From Bacteroidales bacterium (lineage in GTDB: Bacteria; Bacteroidota; Bacteroidia; Bacteroidales; Muribaculaceae), in contig SFEA01000014.1 of the NCBI GenBank assembly GCA_004557385.1, forward strand, positions 1-46,444: a stretch of 46,444 bases of DNA, given 5' to 3'. The position numbers were made by a program, and so were the translations under genes. Every line of letters starts with the position of its first letter. Position 1 is the first letter of the stretch. The notes under the pieces were generated by a model. The model had not been told where the DNA came from. It worked only from the letters and a program-made list of their open reading frames with translations, and did no database searches. Positions 15,886 through 23,975 of the stretch are shown piece by piece.

Positions 15886-17664
15886 ATGAGCGAAGAATTA
15901 AAAAATTCTCCAATTGAAGATTTCGATTGGGAAGCCTATGAAAGAGGCGAAACTCAAGGAGAGAAATCTCACGAAGAGTTGGAAAAGACCTACGACGAAA
16001 GCCTTAACACAATTAAGGACAAAGAAGTAACTGAAGGTACCGTTATTGCAATCAACAAGCGCGAGGTAGTGGTTAACATCGGCTACAAGTCGGATGGTAT
16101 TATTCCATTGAACGAATTCCGTTACAACCCCGACCTGAAGATTGGTGACAATGTTGAGGTTTTCATCGAAAACCAAGAGGACAAGAAGGGTCAATTGATT
16201 CTTTCACACCGCAAGGCTCGCGTGGCAAAGAGCTGGGATCGTGTAAACGAAGCGCTTGAAAACGACGAAGTAATCAAGGGTTACATCAAGTGCCGCACTA
16301 AGGGCGGTATGATTGTTGACGTATTCGGCATCGAAGCATTCTTGCCAGGTAGCCAAATCGACGTTAAGCCAATCCGCGACTATGATGTATTCGTCGGCAA
16401 AACAATGGAATTCAAGGTTGTTAAAATCAATCAAGAATTCAAGAATGTTGTTGTATCGCACAAGGCACTCATCGAGGCTGAACTCGAACAACAAAAGAAG
16501 GAAATCATTGCAAAACTCGAAAAAGGTCAAGTGCTTGAAGGTGTTGTTAAAAACATCACATCTTATGGCGTATTCATCGACCTTGGTGGCGTAGATGGTT
16601 TGATTCACATCACCGACCTCTCTTGGGGCCGTGTTAACCACCCAGAGGAAATCGTTTCGCTCGACCAGAAGCTTAACGTGGTTATCCTCGACTTCGACGA
16701 CGAAAAGCGTCGCATTGCATTGGGCTTGAAGCAACTTCAACCACATCCATGGGATGCTCTTGACCCAGACCTCAAGGTTGGCGACAAGGTTAAGGGTAAA
16801 GTTGTTGTTATGGCTGACTACGGTGCATTCGTTGAAATCGCTCCTGGTGTTGAAGGTCTCATCCACGTTAGCGAAATGTCGTGGTCGCAACACTTGCGTT
16901 CGGCTCAAGACTTCTTGAAGAAGGGCGACGAGGTTGAGGCAGTTATCTTGACTCTCGACCGCGAAGAGCGCAAGATGTCGCTTGGCATCAAGCAACTCAA
17001 GGCTGACCCATGGGAAAATATCGAAGAAAAGTATCCTGTTGGCAGCAAGCACACTGCCAAGGTTCGCAACTTCACCAACTTCGGTGTGTTTGTTGAACTC
17101 GAAGAAGGCGTTGACGGTCTTATCCACATCAGCGACCTCTCTTGGACTAAGAAGATTAAGCACCCATCGGAATTCACTCAAATCGGTGCCGACATCGACG
17201 TTCAAGTTCTTGAAATCGATAAGGACAACCGCCGCTTGAGCCTTGGCCACAAGCAACTCGAAGAAAATCCTTGGGACGTGTTTGAAACAATCTTCACTGT
17301 TGGCAGCGTACACGAAGGCACTATCATCGAGCTCCTCGACAAGGGCGCTGTTGTTGCATTACCTCACGGTGTTGAAGGTTTTGCTACTCCAAAGCACCTC
17401 GTTAAGGAAGACGGCACTACTGCTAAGCAAGACGAAAAGCTCGACTTCAAGGTTATCGAATTCAACAAGGACGCTAAGCGCATCATCCTTTCGCACAGCC
17501 GCATCTTTGAAGATGCTGCTAAGGCTGAACAACGCAAGGCTAAGAAGGCTGCTGCTAAGTCGGCTGCTGCTGAAGAAGCTCCTGCTACTCCAGTTATCGA
17601 AAAGACAACTCTTGGCGACATCCAAGAATTGGCAGCTCTCAAGGAAAAGCTTTCGAAGAAGTAA
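15886..17664 (+). CDS. rpsA: 30S ribosomal protein S1
   Basis: A 592-residue RNA-binding protein that docks mRNA to the 30S subunit. This matters in Bacteroidetes, which mostly lack Shine-Dalgarno leaders. At least five S1 OB-fold repeats are visible. Clear ones begin at VTEGTVIAINKREVVV, GYIKCRTKGGMIVDVFGIEAFLPGSQ, LEGVVKNITSYGVFIDLGGVDGLIH, KGKVVVMADYGAFVEIAPGVEGLIH and AKVRNFTNFGVFVELEEGVDGLIH, with a sixth degenerate repeat near residue 470. The tail is Lys/Ala-rich (KAEQRKAKKAAAK) and ends LKEKLSKK. Codon choice is strongly biased, as expected for high expression. A 12-bp terminator follows. Confidence 0.97.
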   Translation: MSEELKNSPIEDFDWEAYERGETQGEKSHEELEKTYDESLNTIKDKEVTEGTVIAINKREVVVNIGYKSDGIIPLNEFRYNPDLKIGDNVEVFIENQEDKKGQLILSHRKARVAKSWDRVNEALENDEVIKGYIKCRTKGGMIVDVFGIEAFLPGSQIDVKPIRDYDVFVGKTMEFKVVKINQEFKNVVVSHKALIEAELEQQKKEIIAKLEKGQVLEGVVKNITSYGVFIDLGGVDGLIHITDLSWGRVNHPEEIVSLDQKLNVVILDFDDEKRRIALGLKQLQPHPWDALDPDLKVGDKVKGKVVVMADYGAFVEIAPGVEGLIHVSEMSWSQHLRSAQDFLKKGDEVEAVILTLDREERKMSLGIKQLKADPWENIEEKYPVGSKHTAKVRNFTNFGVFVELEEGVDGLIHISDLSWTKKIKHPSEFTQIGADIDVQVLEIDKDNRRLSLGHKQLEENPWDVFETIFTVGSVHEGTIIELLDKGAVVALPHGVEGFATPKHLVKEDGTTAKQDEKLDFKVIEFNKDAKRIILSHSRIFEDAAKAEQRKAKKAAAKSAAAEEAPATPVIEKTTLGDIQELAALKEKLSKK

Positions 17665-17702
17665 TTCTTTTGTGCAACATCAACAAAACGATGAAATAGG
17701 CA

Positions 17703-17735
17703 AGGCGTCGGGAAATGTTTCCGGCGCCTTTTTTT
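17703..17735 (+). terminator. Terminator of rpsA
   Basis: A stem of about 12 bp, AGGCGTCGGGAA pairing with TTCCGGCGCCT, followed by seven T. Confidence 0.88.
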
Positions 17736-17777
17736 AATGCTTTGCCACAGGCATTTGGCAATGTTGATGCTTTGTGG

Positions 17778-17785
17778 TAACTTTG
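17778..17785 (+). promoter_or_regulatory. Promoter -7 box for the DUF4491 gene
   Basis: TAACTTTG, 21 nt before ATG 17807. The mRNA leader would be only about 15 nt. Confidence 0.6.
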
Positions 17786-17806
17786 CCGTATAAAACAAAA
17801 AATGAT

Positions 17807-18139
17807 ATGACAGAACTGATTTCGCAAATTAATTGGATGGGAATAGTGATAGGTGTGTCGACATTCCTCATCATCGGGTTGTTCCACCCGATAGTAATTA
17901 AGGGAGAATATTATTTTGGCACCCGTTGCTGGTGGTGGTTTGCCGTTGCCGGGGTGGCACTGATTGTGGCAGCGTTGCTGGTTGAGAGCGTTTTGGCTTC
18001 GGCATTGCTTGGCGTCACGGGCTTTTCGAGCTTCTGGTCGATACTCGAGATATTCGAGCAGCAGGAGCGTGTGCACAAGGGCTGGTTCCCGCGCAATCCC
18101 AAACGCACCTATCCATGGGACGAAAAAGACAAAAAATGA
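17807..18139 (+). CDS. DUF4491 family membrane protein
   Basis: A 110-residue integral membrane protein with three predicted helices: residues about 10-27, 40-60 and a weaker third near 63-80. It ends in a cytoplasmic tail with EIFEQQERVHKGWFPRNPKRTYPW. The HPIVIKGEYYFGTRCWWWF segment and WFPRNPKR tail are the recognisable DUF4491 features. The function is unknown; the family is common in Bacteroidetes and some Firmicutes. The open frame extends 11 codons upstream, but that stretch contains the -7 box, so translation starts at MTELISQINWMG. The gene is monocistronic. Confidence 0.85.
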   Translation: MTELISQINWMGIVIGVSTFLIIGLFHPIVIKGEYYFGTRCWWWFAVAGVALIVAALLVESVLASALLGVTGFSSFWSILEIFEQQERVHKGWFPRNPKRTYPWDEKDKK

Positions 18140-18202
18140 TAATATTTTGTTGAGCATGAAATATTTGAAGGCATAAGCATTTGATTTGTTGAAATTATAG
18201 AT

Positions 18203-18210
18203 TAACTTTG
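18203..18210 (+). promoter_or_regulatory. Promoter -7 box for the small secreted protein
   Basis: TAACTTTG, 98 nt upstream of the TTG start at 18308. Confidence 0.6.
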
Positions 18211-18307
18211 TAGATAATTTAGTGCTTTGCTTTTTGTGCAGTGCCACATTGTGGTATGGCAAAGATGAACCAAATTTGGGGCATACACATTATTATAATA
18301 TAATTAA

Positions 18308-18613
18308 TTGAAACGGATTGTTGTAATATTATCATTGTTTTTGGCCTCGGTGAATGTTGGCATGTATGCCCAACAGACGCAGTGGCAAGAAACGAAGCAC
18401 GCTGTTCAAACCGAATCGGATTTGGAAATTACGGGCAAGGATGGCGTGATAGTGGTGAGGACAACAAAGCGCATTCAGGTGAGGGTGTTCACCATTTTGG
18501 GGCAGTTGGTAAGCCAGTCGGTGGTAAATCCCGGCGAAAGCATTCTCAAAGTTAATTCGCGTGGAATTTACATTGTCAGGGTTGACAACCGTACATTCAA
18601 GGTGGCGCTATAA
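18308..18613 (+). CDS. Minimal secreted protein: signal peptide plus sorting-type C-terminal domain
   Basis: A 101-residue protein whose frame starts at TTG immediately after an in-frame TAA (18305-18307). The only internal ATG (residue 19) would destroy the signal peptide, so a TTG start is strongly implied. Residues 1-21 (KRIVVILSLFLASVNVGMYA) form a signal peptide. The mature 80 residues are a short linker and a beta-sandwich like the C-terminal domains of secreted Bacteroidetes proteins, with VRVFTILGQLVSQSVV and the end RGIYIVRVDNRTFKVAL. No cargo domain is present. It may be a degraded leftover of a larger exported protein or a genuine small surface protein. A -7 box 98 nt upstream suggests it is transcribed. 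Confidence 0.75.
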   Translation: MKRIVVILSLFLASVNVGMYAQQTQWQETKHAVQTESDLEITGKDGVIVVRTTKRIQVRVFTILGQLVSQSVVNPGESILKVNSRGIYIVRVDNRTFKVAL

Positions 18614-18786
18614 CCAAGTGAGCGTTTGTGGCAATAAGAGATAATTCTTAAGTCTTGTGGTTTCTTGAGAGAGTGTGCGTTGCAAAATATCTGATGCTGC
18701 GACGCGCCGGTGAGAAATTGTAAGAAAAATTGGCGTTTCCGATTTCAAATTATTAGTGAAATAGTGATAATGCTACCAATTTTTTG

Positions 18787-18794
18787 TAAATTTG
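18787..18794 (+). promoter_or_regulatory. Promoter -7 box for ilvE
   Basis: TAAATTTG, 53 nt before the start codon. Confidence 0.6.
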
Positions 18795-18846
18795 CGGTTG
18801 CTAAATTGAAATAAGACAAAAACGAACTAAAAATACAAATAGAAAG

Positions 18847-19869
18847 ATGGAAACTAACTTAGACTGGTCGAATCTCTCGTTTGGCTATATGAAGACTCAC
18901 TACAATGTGCGTTGCACATTCAAGGATGGCAAATGGGGAGAAATAGAGGTCACCGATTCGGAGCGTGTGGACTTGCACATGGCAGCAACATGCTTGCATT
19001 ATGGTCAGGAAATTTTTGAAGGCTTAAAGGCATTCCGCGGCAAGGACGGCAAGATTCGCATTTTCCGCCTCGAAGAGAATGCAAAGCGCATTCAGCGTAG
19101 CGCTGAGGGCATATTGATGGAACCGCTTCCTGTTGAAAAATTCCGTGAAATGGTTGAAAAGGTGGTTCGCCTAAACCAGGATTTCATTCCGCCGTATGGC
19201 AGTGGCAGTTCGTTGTACATCCGTCCGCTTGAGCTTGGCATGTCGGCTCAGGTGGGTGTTAAGCCAGCAACCGAATATCTGTTTTTGATATTTGTCACTC
19301 CGGTTGGACCGTATTTCAAGGAAGGCTTCAAACCCACCAAGGTGGCAATTTATCGCCAGTTCGACCGTGCAGCCCCATGTGGCACCGGACGTTGGAAGGT
19401 GGGTGGCAACTATGCAGCCAGCCTCACTGCCGGCGCTTTGGCTAAGGAGGGCGGCTATTCGGCTGTGCTTTATCTCGACCCGAAGGAAAAGAAATATATC
19501 GACGAATGTGGTCCGGCAAACTTTTTCGCTGTGAAGGGCGACACTTACATTACACCCAAGAGCGGTTCTATTTTGCCGTCAATCACCAACATGAGTCTGC
19601 AGCAGATTGCTAAAGACCTTGGCATGAAGGTGGAATGTCGTCCAATCTTGCTTGAAGAGCTTGCCGAGATGGACGAGGCTGCCGAATGTGGCACCGCTGC
19701 TGTGGCTGCTCCAATTTCGCAGGTCGACGACATCGACGAGGGTAAGTCGTATGTGATGTCGAAGGACGGCAACCCCGGTCCTTGGACCACCAAGTTGTAC
19801 AACCACTTGCGTGCCATTCAGCTTGGCGATGAACCCGACACTCACAACTGGGTGACTGTGCTCGACTGA
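18847..19869 (+). CDS. ilvE: Branched-chain amino acid aminotransferase
   Basis: A 340-residue fold IV PLP aminotransferase that performs the last step of Leu, Ile and Val synthesis and the first step of their breakdown, using glutamate/2-oxoglutarate. The PLP lysine lies in GRWKVGGNYAAS (K184). HYGQEIFEGLKAFRG, SLYIRPLELG, ECGPANFFAVKGD and the C-terminal GTAAVAAPISQV are the group II (eukaryotic-like) BCAT blocks. The start METNLDWSNLSFGYM is the usual form. It is a single gene with its own -7 box and a shared convergent terminator, so it is not in an ilv operon here. Confidence 0.96.
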   Translation: METNLDWSNLSFGYMKTHYNVRCTFKDGKWGEIEVTDSERVDLHMAATCLHYGQEIFEGLKAFRGKDGKIRIFRLEENAKRIQRSAEGILMEPLPVEKFREMVEKVVRLNQDFIPPYGSGSSLYIRPLELGMSAQVGVKPATEYLFLIFVTPVGPYFKEGFKPTKVAIYRQFDRAAPCGTGRWKVGGNYAASLTAGALAKEGGYSAVLYLDPKEKKYIDECGPANFFAVKGDTYITPKSGSILPSITNMSLQQIAKDLGMKVECRPILLEELAEMDEAAECGTAAVAAPISQVDDIDEGKSYVMSKDGNPGPWTTKLYNHLRAIQLGDEPDTHNWVTVLD

Positions 19870-19904
19870 TTTTTTTCACATACGAGGCTATGTGTGTAGC
19901 CCGA

Positions 19905-19966
19905 AATAAAAAAAACGACAGCGTTTACGTTTGCATTTGTGCCGTAAGCGCTGTCGGTGTTTTTTG
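19905..19966. terminator. Strong bidirectional terminator (ilvE / serine hydrolase)
   Basis: A 14-bp stem, CGACAGCGTTTACG with CGTAAGCGCTGTCG (19916-19956). It has an A8 run on the left and a T-rich tract on the right, between convergent genes. Confidence 0.88.
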
Positions 19967-19985
19967 GGGGGGTGGGGTGATGGTG

Positions 19986-21926
19986 TTACTTAGCGTCTTT
20001 TATGGCTTTAACCCATATTTTATAGCCGTCATCTTTGAGGTGTAAACCATCATTGGTCAACTCTTTGCGGAGAATGTTGGTGCCGGGCTCAACAAACAAT
20101 GGGAAAAGATTGATGAATTTCAAGCCTTTTTCCTGAGCGAGGGCGGCCAGTTTGGCGTTGATTTCGGGAATCTGGTCAGTTTTTCCGTCGAGGTTTTTGT
20201 ATCGTTTGAACGATTCGTTGATTGGCAGCAGGCTTTGCATCACCAACTCGGTTTCGGGGCTTTCGTTGAGAATACGGTCAATCACCATGCGTGTGTGCAG
20301 TATGATTTCGTCGGTTGTGAGGTGGTGGCTCACATCGTTCACGCCGCAAAGATAGTAGATTTTCTTGGGCTTTCCGGGAAGGATTTGGTGCAGGCGGTTG
20401 TAAATTCCCATCACTTCGTCGCCCACGATGCCTCGGTTCACAACATGTTTCCAACCAAGGCGTTTGCCCCAGTCCTTGCCGCCTTCGGTGAGGCTATTGC
20501 CAAGCATAACTATGTCGTTGCTTGTGATTGCAGGTTCGTTCATGAAGCTCAAAAAACGGGTGTAATAGTAGGGATAATAGAGTTCGGTTGAAGCTTTGTG
20601 CTCGGGAGTGAAGCCGGTAGAGGTGTCGATAAGGGCACCGGCAACGGCGTTAGCCACCAGGGTGCGCAGTCGCACAACGGCGCCGGCATCGTCGGGGTGT
20701 GCACGGTTGGTGAGCAAAATCACGCTGATGTCGTTAACCGGGTCGATGAGCACACTGGTGCCGGTGTAGCCGGTGTGTCCGTAGGTTTCCGGCGAGAACA
20801 TGTTGCCAAGGTTGCTGGCATAGTCGGAATATACGTCCCAACCAAGGGCGCGTCCCAGCGGAGCCTCGTCGCGAGGCACGGTGCGCATGGCTTTCACGGC
20901 AAGTGGACTGAGGATGCGAGTGCCGTTAAGTTCGCCGCCGTTCTGCAAGGCTGCACAAAGTATTGCCAAATCTTCGGCAGTGGTGAAGATGCCGGCGTTG
21001 CCGCTGATGCCGAGGTTCATTTCGCGAGCAAGCGGGTCGTGAACTTGTCCGAGGAAGCACACTTTGCGGTCCTTGCCCTGCTTTTCGGTAGGGGCGATGT
21101 AGTAGCCTCTTGTGGTCGACGATTTAGCTTTTTTGTCATCGGTGGTGAGGAGAGCGTCGTCGGTCACCACCACGTTTTGGTCGTTCACCCAAAGACCCGA
21201 TTTCTCGTTGAGGTGGCATGGCAGATAGTCGGTGTGGCGCATTCCCAGCGGCTTGAAGATGTTTTCTTGAGCAAATTCACGCAGTGTTTTCCCGCTGATT
21301 TTCTCAATTATTTTTTGCAGGGTGATGAAGTTAAGGCAGCTGTATTGGAAGTCGGTGCCGGGCTTGAAGTCGCGAGGGCAGGTTGCAATATAGCGCATCA
21401 GAGAGTCGGCATTGGCTTCTTCGCCATATTGCTTGCGCAGTTGGGCAGGAGCTACATAGGCAGGAATGCCCGAAGTGTGGGTGAGTAGGTGCTCAATGCG
21501 TATGGTTTGGCGTTGTTTTCCGTCTTCACTTTTCCAACTCATAAAGCCGGGGATGTATTGGCTCACAGGGTCCTGCAGGCGAATGTAGCCGCGGTCGATT
21601 AGAATCATCGCGCTCACAGCAGTGCTCATCGACTTGCTGCACGAAGCCATGTCGAAGATGGTGTTGGTGGTCATGGGCTGTGCCTTGGGGAACACGCTGC
21701 GGTTTCCGTAGGCACGCAAATAAGCCATCTTGCCGTTGCGCACCACGGCGAGCACGGCGCCCGGAATCTCGTTGTTGGCAATTGCTTCGTTGATGATGCG
21801 GTCGGCATTGAGCATGCGTTCAGCATCGAGTCCTGCCTGCTGCGGAGCAACGCAGGGCAAGGGTTGGGCATTGAGTGCAAACAATGAGCACGCAAGTCCC
21901 AACAGGGTTGCAAAGAATTTTTTCAT
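19986..21926 (-). CDS. Exported beta-lactamase-fold serine hydrolase fused to an SGNH hydrolase
   Basis: A 646-residue exported protein (signal peptide MKKFFATLLGLACSLFALNAQ) with two catalytic domains. Residues about 25-435 are a class C beta-lactamase/PBP4*-type domain. The SxxK motif is S95-C-S-K98, LLTHTSGIPAY is conserved, and GHTGYTGTSVLIDP replaces the KTG triad in the usual family way. The second motif reads YSC where Y-x-N is classical. Residues about 465-646 are an SGNH esterase domain with block I GNSLTEGG (Ser478), block II GIVGD (Gly502), block III GVND (Asn530) and block V DGLHL (Asp626, His629). Likely work is periplasmic peptidase/esterase action on cell wall or glycan esters (inference). 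It has its own -7 box 46 nt upstream. Confidence 0.9.
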   Translation of the reverse strand: MKKFFATLLGLACSLFALNAQPLPCVAPQQAGLDAERMLNADRIINEAIANNEIPGAVLAVVRNGKMAYLRAYGNRSVFPKAQPMTTNTIFDMASCSKSMSTAVSAMILIDRGYIRLQDPVSQYIPGFMSWKSEDGKQRQTIRIEHLLTHTSGIPAYVAPAQLRKQYGEEANADSLMRYIATCPRDFKPGTDFQYSCLNFITLQKIIEKISGKTLREFAQENIFKPLGMRHTDYLPCHLNEKSGLWVNDQNVVVTDDALLTTDDKKAKSSTTRGYYIAPTEKQGKDRKVCFLGQVHDPLAREMNLGISGNAGIFTTAEDLAILCAALQNGGELNGTRILSPLAVKAMRTVPRDEAPLGRALGWDVYSDYASNLGNMFSPETYGHTGYTGTSVLIDPVNDISVILLTNRAHPDDAGAVVRLRTLVANAVAGALIDTSTGFTPEHKASTELYYPYYYTRFLSFMNEPAITSNDIVMLGNSLTEGGKDWGKRLGWKHVVNRGIVGDEVMGIYNRLHQILPGKPKKIYYLCGVNDVSHHLTTDEIILHTRMVIDRILNESPETELVMQSLLPINESFKRYKNLDGKTDQIPEINAKLAALAQEKGLKFINLFPLFVEPGTNILRKELTNDGLHLKDDGYKIWVKAIKDAK

Positions 21927-21971
21927 ACCGTTATTGAATAGTTTTTATGTTGCTAATGTTTTTTATGCTAT

Positions 21972-21979
21972 CAAAGGTA
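21972..21979 (-). promoter_or_regulatory. Promoter -7 box for the serine hydrolase/SGNH gene
   Basis: TACCTTTG on the minus strand, 46 nt before the start codon. Confidence 0.6.
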
Positions 21980-22052
21980 GAAAAAAATATTGTCACCGCC
22001 AACAAGTTGATAGTGCAAAATAAGCCATGATGTTGTGGTGTGATGAAAAAAA

Positions 22053-23003
22053 CTATCGGATGAAGAGATATACGTCGTAGGCAACGTATAATGCAAGGAA
22101 AATGAAACCTTCGATGCGGTCGAATCGCTTCTTTCCGAAAGTGAATATCACCATATAGCAGAGCAGTGCACTGAGGATGAGCATTCCAAAATCGGCTATC
22201 TGTATGCTCTCGGTGTTGAATGGGTGTATCAGGGCAGGGATGCCGAGCACCATGAGGATGTTGAAGATGTTGCTGCCGAGCACATTACCCAGAGCTAATT
22301 GGGCATTGCCGCGGCGAGCTGCAATGATGCAGGTGATGAGTTCGGGCAGCGAGGTGCCGAGTGCCACGATAGTGATTGAAATCACTGTTTCGCTAATGCC
22401 CCAAGCGCGGGCAATTGCTTGCGCCGAGTCGAGAAACAGCGTGCCGCCACCAAGCAGCGAGCCGAGTGCCGCCAAGGCAATAACCACGAGCAGCGGTGTG
22501 CCGAAAGTGTCGTATTTGCTTGAGGTGTCATCACTTTCGTCAGGCGAGGCCTTGCTGCGGCTCTTGCTGATGACATATAGTGTGTAGGCTGCAAAAATCG
22601 ATAGCAGAATCAAGCCGTCGAGCCTCGACAAACCGTTTGTGCTTCCGGTGAATGTCAGCACGGCTATAAGAATTGATGTGGCAATGGCAAATGGAATGTC
22701 GCGTAGTGTTTGTTCGCGTTTGATGGTGAAAGGCAGAATGGCGGCTGTGGCACCCAGAATGAGCAGAGTGTTGCAGATGTTTGAACCAACGACGTTGCCC
22801 AGCGCGATGTCGCCGTGTCCGGTTATTGCCGACGACAGGCTAATGAACAATTCGGGCGAAGAGGTGCCCATGCCAATTATGGTGAATCCGATAACGAAAT
22901 TGCTCAAGCGGGCTTTTTTGGCTATTGCCACAGTGGAATCGACCAGCACATTTGCTCCGAAAAGCAACAGCGTGAGCCCGATGATGAGTATTAAATAGTC
23001 CAT
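22053..23003 (-). CDS. Calcium/sodium antiporter, CaCA superfamily (YrbG-like)
   Basis: A 316-residue inner-membrane cation/Ca2+ exchanger with about ten hydrophobic helices. The two inverted alpha-repeats are intact: GMGTSSPELFISL with ALGNVVGSNICN in the first half, and ALGTSLPELITC with ALGNVLGSNIFN in the second, each holding the ion-coordinating Glu and Asn. A charged cytoplasmic loop (KSRSKASPDESDDTSSKY) separates the halves. Length and layout match the YrbG type. Ion selectivity cannot be read from sequence. It is transcribed alone from a -7 box about 47 nt upstream. Confidence 0.93.
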   Translation of the reverse strand: MDYLILIIGLTLLLFGANVLVDSTVAIAKKARLSNFVIGFTIIGMGTSSPELFISLSSAITGHGDIALGNVVGSNICNTLLILGATAAILPFTIKREQTLRDIPFAIATSILIAVLTFTGSTNGLSRLDGLILLSIFAAYTLYVISKSRSKASPDESDDTSSKYDTFGTPLLVVIALAALGSLLGGGTLFLDSAQAIARAWGISETVISITIVALGTSLPELITCIIAARRGNAQLALGNVLGSNIFNILMVLGIPALIHPFNTESIQIADFGMLILSALLCYMVIFTFGKKRFDRIEGFIFLALYVAYDVYLFIR

Positions 23004-23049
23004 TGTATGTTAAATTGATAGAACTTATATTGCTTTGCAAAAATTTTTG

Positions 23050-23057
23050 CAAAGATA
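23050..23057 (-). promoter_or_regulatory. Promoter -7 box for the CaCA antiporter
   Basis: TATCTTTG on the minus strand, 47 nt before the start codon. Confidence 0.65.
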
Positions 23058-23080
23058 CATCTTTTTTGCCGAAGCCGAAA

Positions 23081-23779
23081 CTATTCGATGCTTATCACTG
23101 TCACCGTAGCGCCATCGACCTTGAATTTCACTTCGCGGTTGGCGAATGTCATGCCGTAGATGCGCTCGGGGTCGTGTTGGTAGCGTGGACGTGGGTCGCA
23201 AGCCAGTGTGCCCCGCAGTGCAGCCAGCGTGTCGGCACCAATTCGGCAGGCAAGATTCTCGGGAATATTCACATCAAGTGGTTGCATAGCCTGGGTGTTG
23301 GTGTCGGTGAAACCGCCGGTGGCGTCGGGGTGGCTGTCGGTGTAGGGCAGATAGGGCTTAATGTCGATTATCGGGGTGCCGTTCATCAGGTCGGCACCGG
23401 CAACGATGATAGCCGGAGCGTCGGGTGAAGTGTAGTCGACGTCGATAAGCCTCACCGACGACAGTCCGATGGCATTAGGGCGGAATGGCGACCGTGTGGC
23501 AAACACACCCATTCGTGTGTTGCCGCCGAGCCGTGGCGGGCGCACCGTCGGGCTCCAGCTGTCGCGTCGGGCTTCGGAAAATTGCCAGATGAGCCAAAGA
23601 TGCGAAAAACCTTCAATGCCTCGCAGCGCATCTGCCACGCGGTATTCCGGCTCAAATACTATTCTTCCGCGAAGCGAGTCGATTATCCCGCTTTGGCGCG
23701 GCACGCCGAACTTGGTGTTGAATTCGGTGTGTATATGCGCTATTATTTTTATTATGTCTGATTCGGTTGGGTGTGCCAT
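23081..23779 (-). CDS. trmO: tRNA (N6-threonylcarbamoyladenosine37-N6)-methyltransferase TrmO
   Basis: A 232-residue SAM-dependent methylase that converts t6A37 to m6t6A37 in threonine tRNAs. The TrmO/TsaA beta-barrel signatures are visible: IIAHIHTEFNTKFGVPRQSGI at the start, FSHLWLIWQFSE, the hallmark MGVFATRSPFRPNAIGLSSV near residues 90-109, and DIKPYLPYTDSHPDA. The C-terminal part (about 165-232) is the usual extra domain with DPRPRYQHDPERIYGM. The length is as expected. No clear -7 box was found in the short upstream gap, which on the other strand holds a candidate sRNA promoter. Confidence 0.94.
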   Translation of the reverse strand: MAHPTESDIIKIIAHIHTEFNTKFGVPRQSGIIDSLRGRIVFEPEYRVADALRGIEGFSHLWLIWQFSEARRDSWSPTVRPPRLGGNTRMGVFATRSPFRPNAIGLSSVRLIDVDYTSPDAPAIIVAGADLMNGTPIIDIKPYLPYTDSHPDATGGFTDTNTQAMQPLDVNIPENLACRIGADTLAALRGTLACDPRPRYQHDPERIYGMTFANREVKFKVDGATVTVISIE

Positions 23780-23859
23780 AATTGAACCCTTTGTTGTTAA
23801 ATATTATTAATGCAAAGCGATTTTGTTGTAGTGGTTTTGCGTAAAACTCCAAAACTGCG

Positions 23860-23867
23860 TATCTTTG
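23860..23867 (+). promoter_or_regulatory. Orphan promoter pointing at the candidate sRNA
   Basis: TATCTTTG with TTTTG 20 nt upstream (23835-23839), a good Bacteroidetes -33/-7 pair. No protein-coding gene follows on the plus strand. Confidence 0.6.
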
Positions 23868-23873
23868 CAGTGT

Positions 23874-23937
23874 GTTTTTCATGGTATTAGATTTAAGGTT
23901 AACAAGATTGGTTGTCGTGAGACAATCAATTTTTTTA
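23874..23937 (+). ncRNA. Candidate small RNA of about 60-65 nt
   Basis: A promoter at 23860-23867 would start transcription near 23874. A terminator follows at 23907-23936: a 10-bp stem (ATTGGTTGTC with GACAATCAAT, one G-U pair), a GTGA GNRA tetraloop, then a run of T. Both flanking genes (trmO and tatC) are on the minus strand, and the hairpin lacks a T tract in that direction, so the terminator serves a plus-strand transcript. The only ORF is a 21-codon frame from 23881 (MVLDLRLTRLVVV) that overlaps the terminator stem and looks non-coding. Target and family are unknown. Boundaries are estimated from the motifs. Confidence 0.5.
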
Positions 23938-23975
23938 TATACCTAAGTGAAAACACGGGTCTCTCTTGGCTATTG

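Noticed and set aside
19965..19980. G-rich run after the ilvE terminator
   Set aside because: Only two long G runs, too few for a convincing quadruplex; likely just spacer.
23881..23946. 21-codon ORF within the candidate sRNA
   Set aside because: It runs through the terminator stem and T run, and has no signal peptide or motif. The RNA reading is better supported than a peptide.
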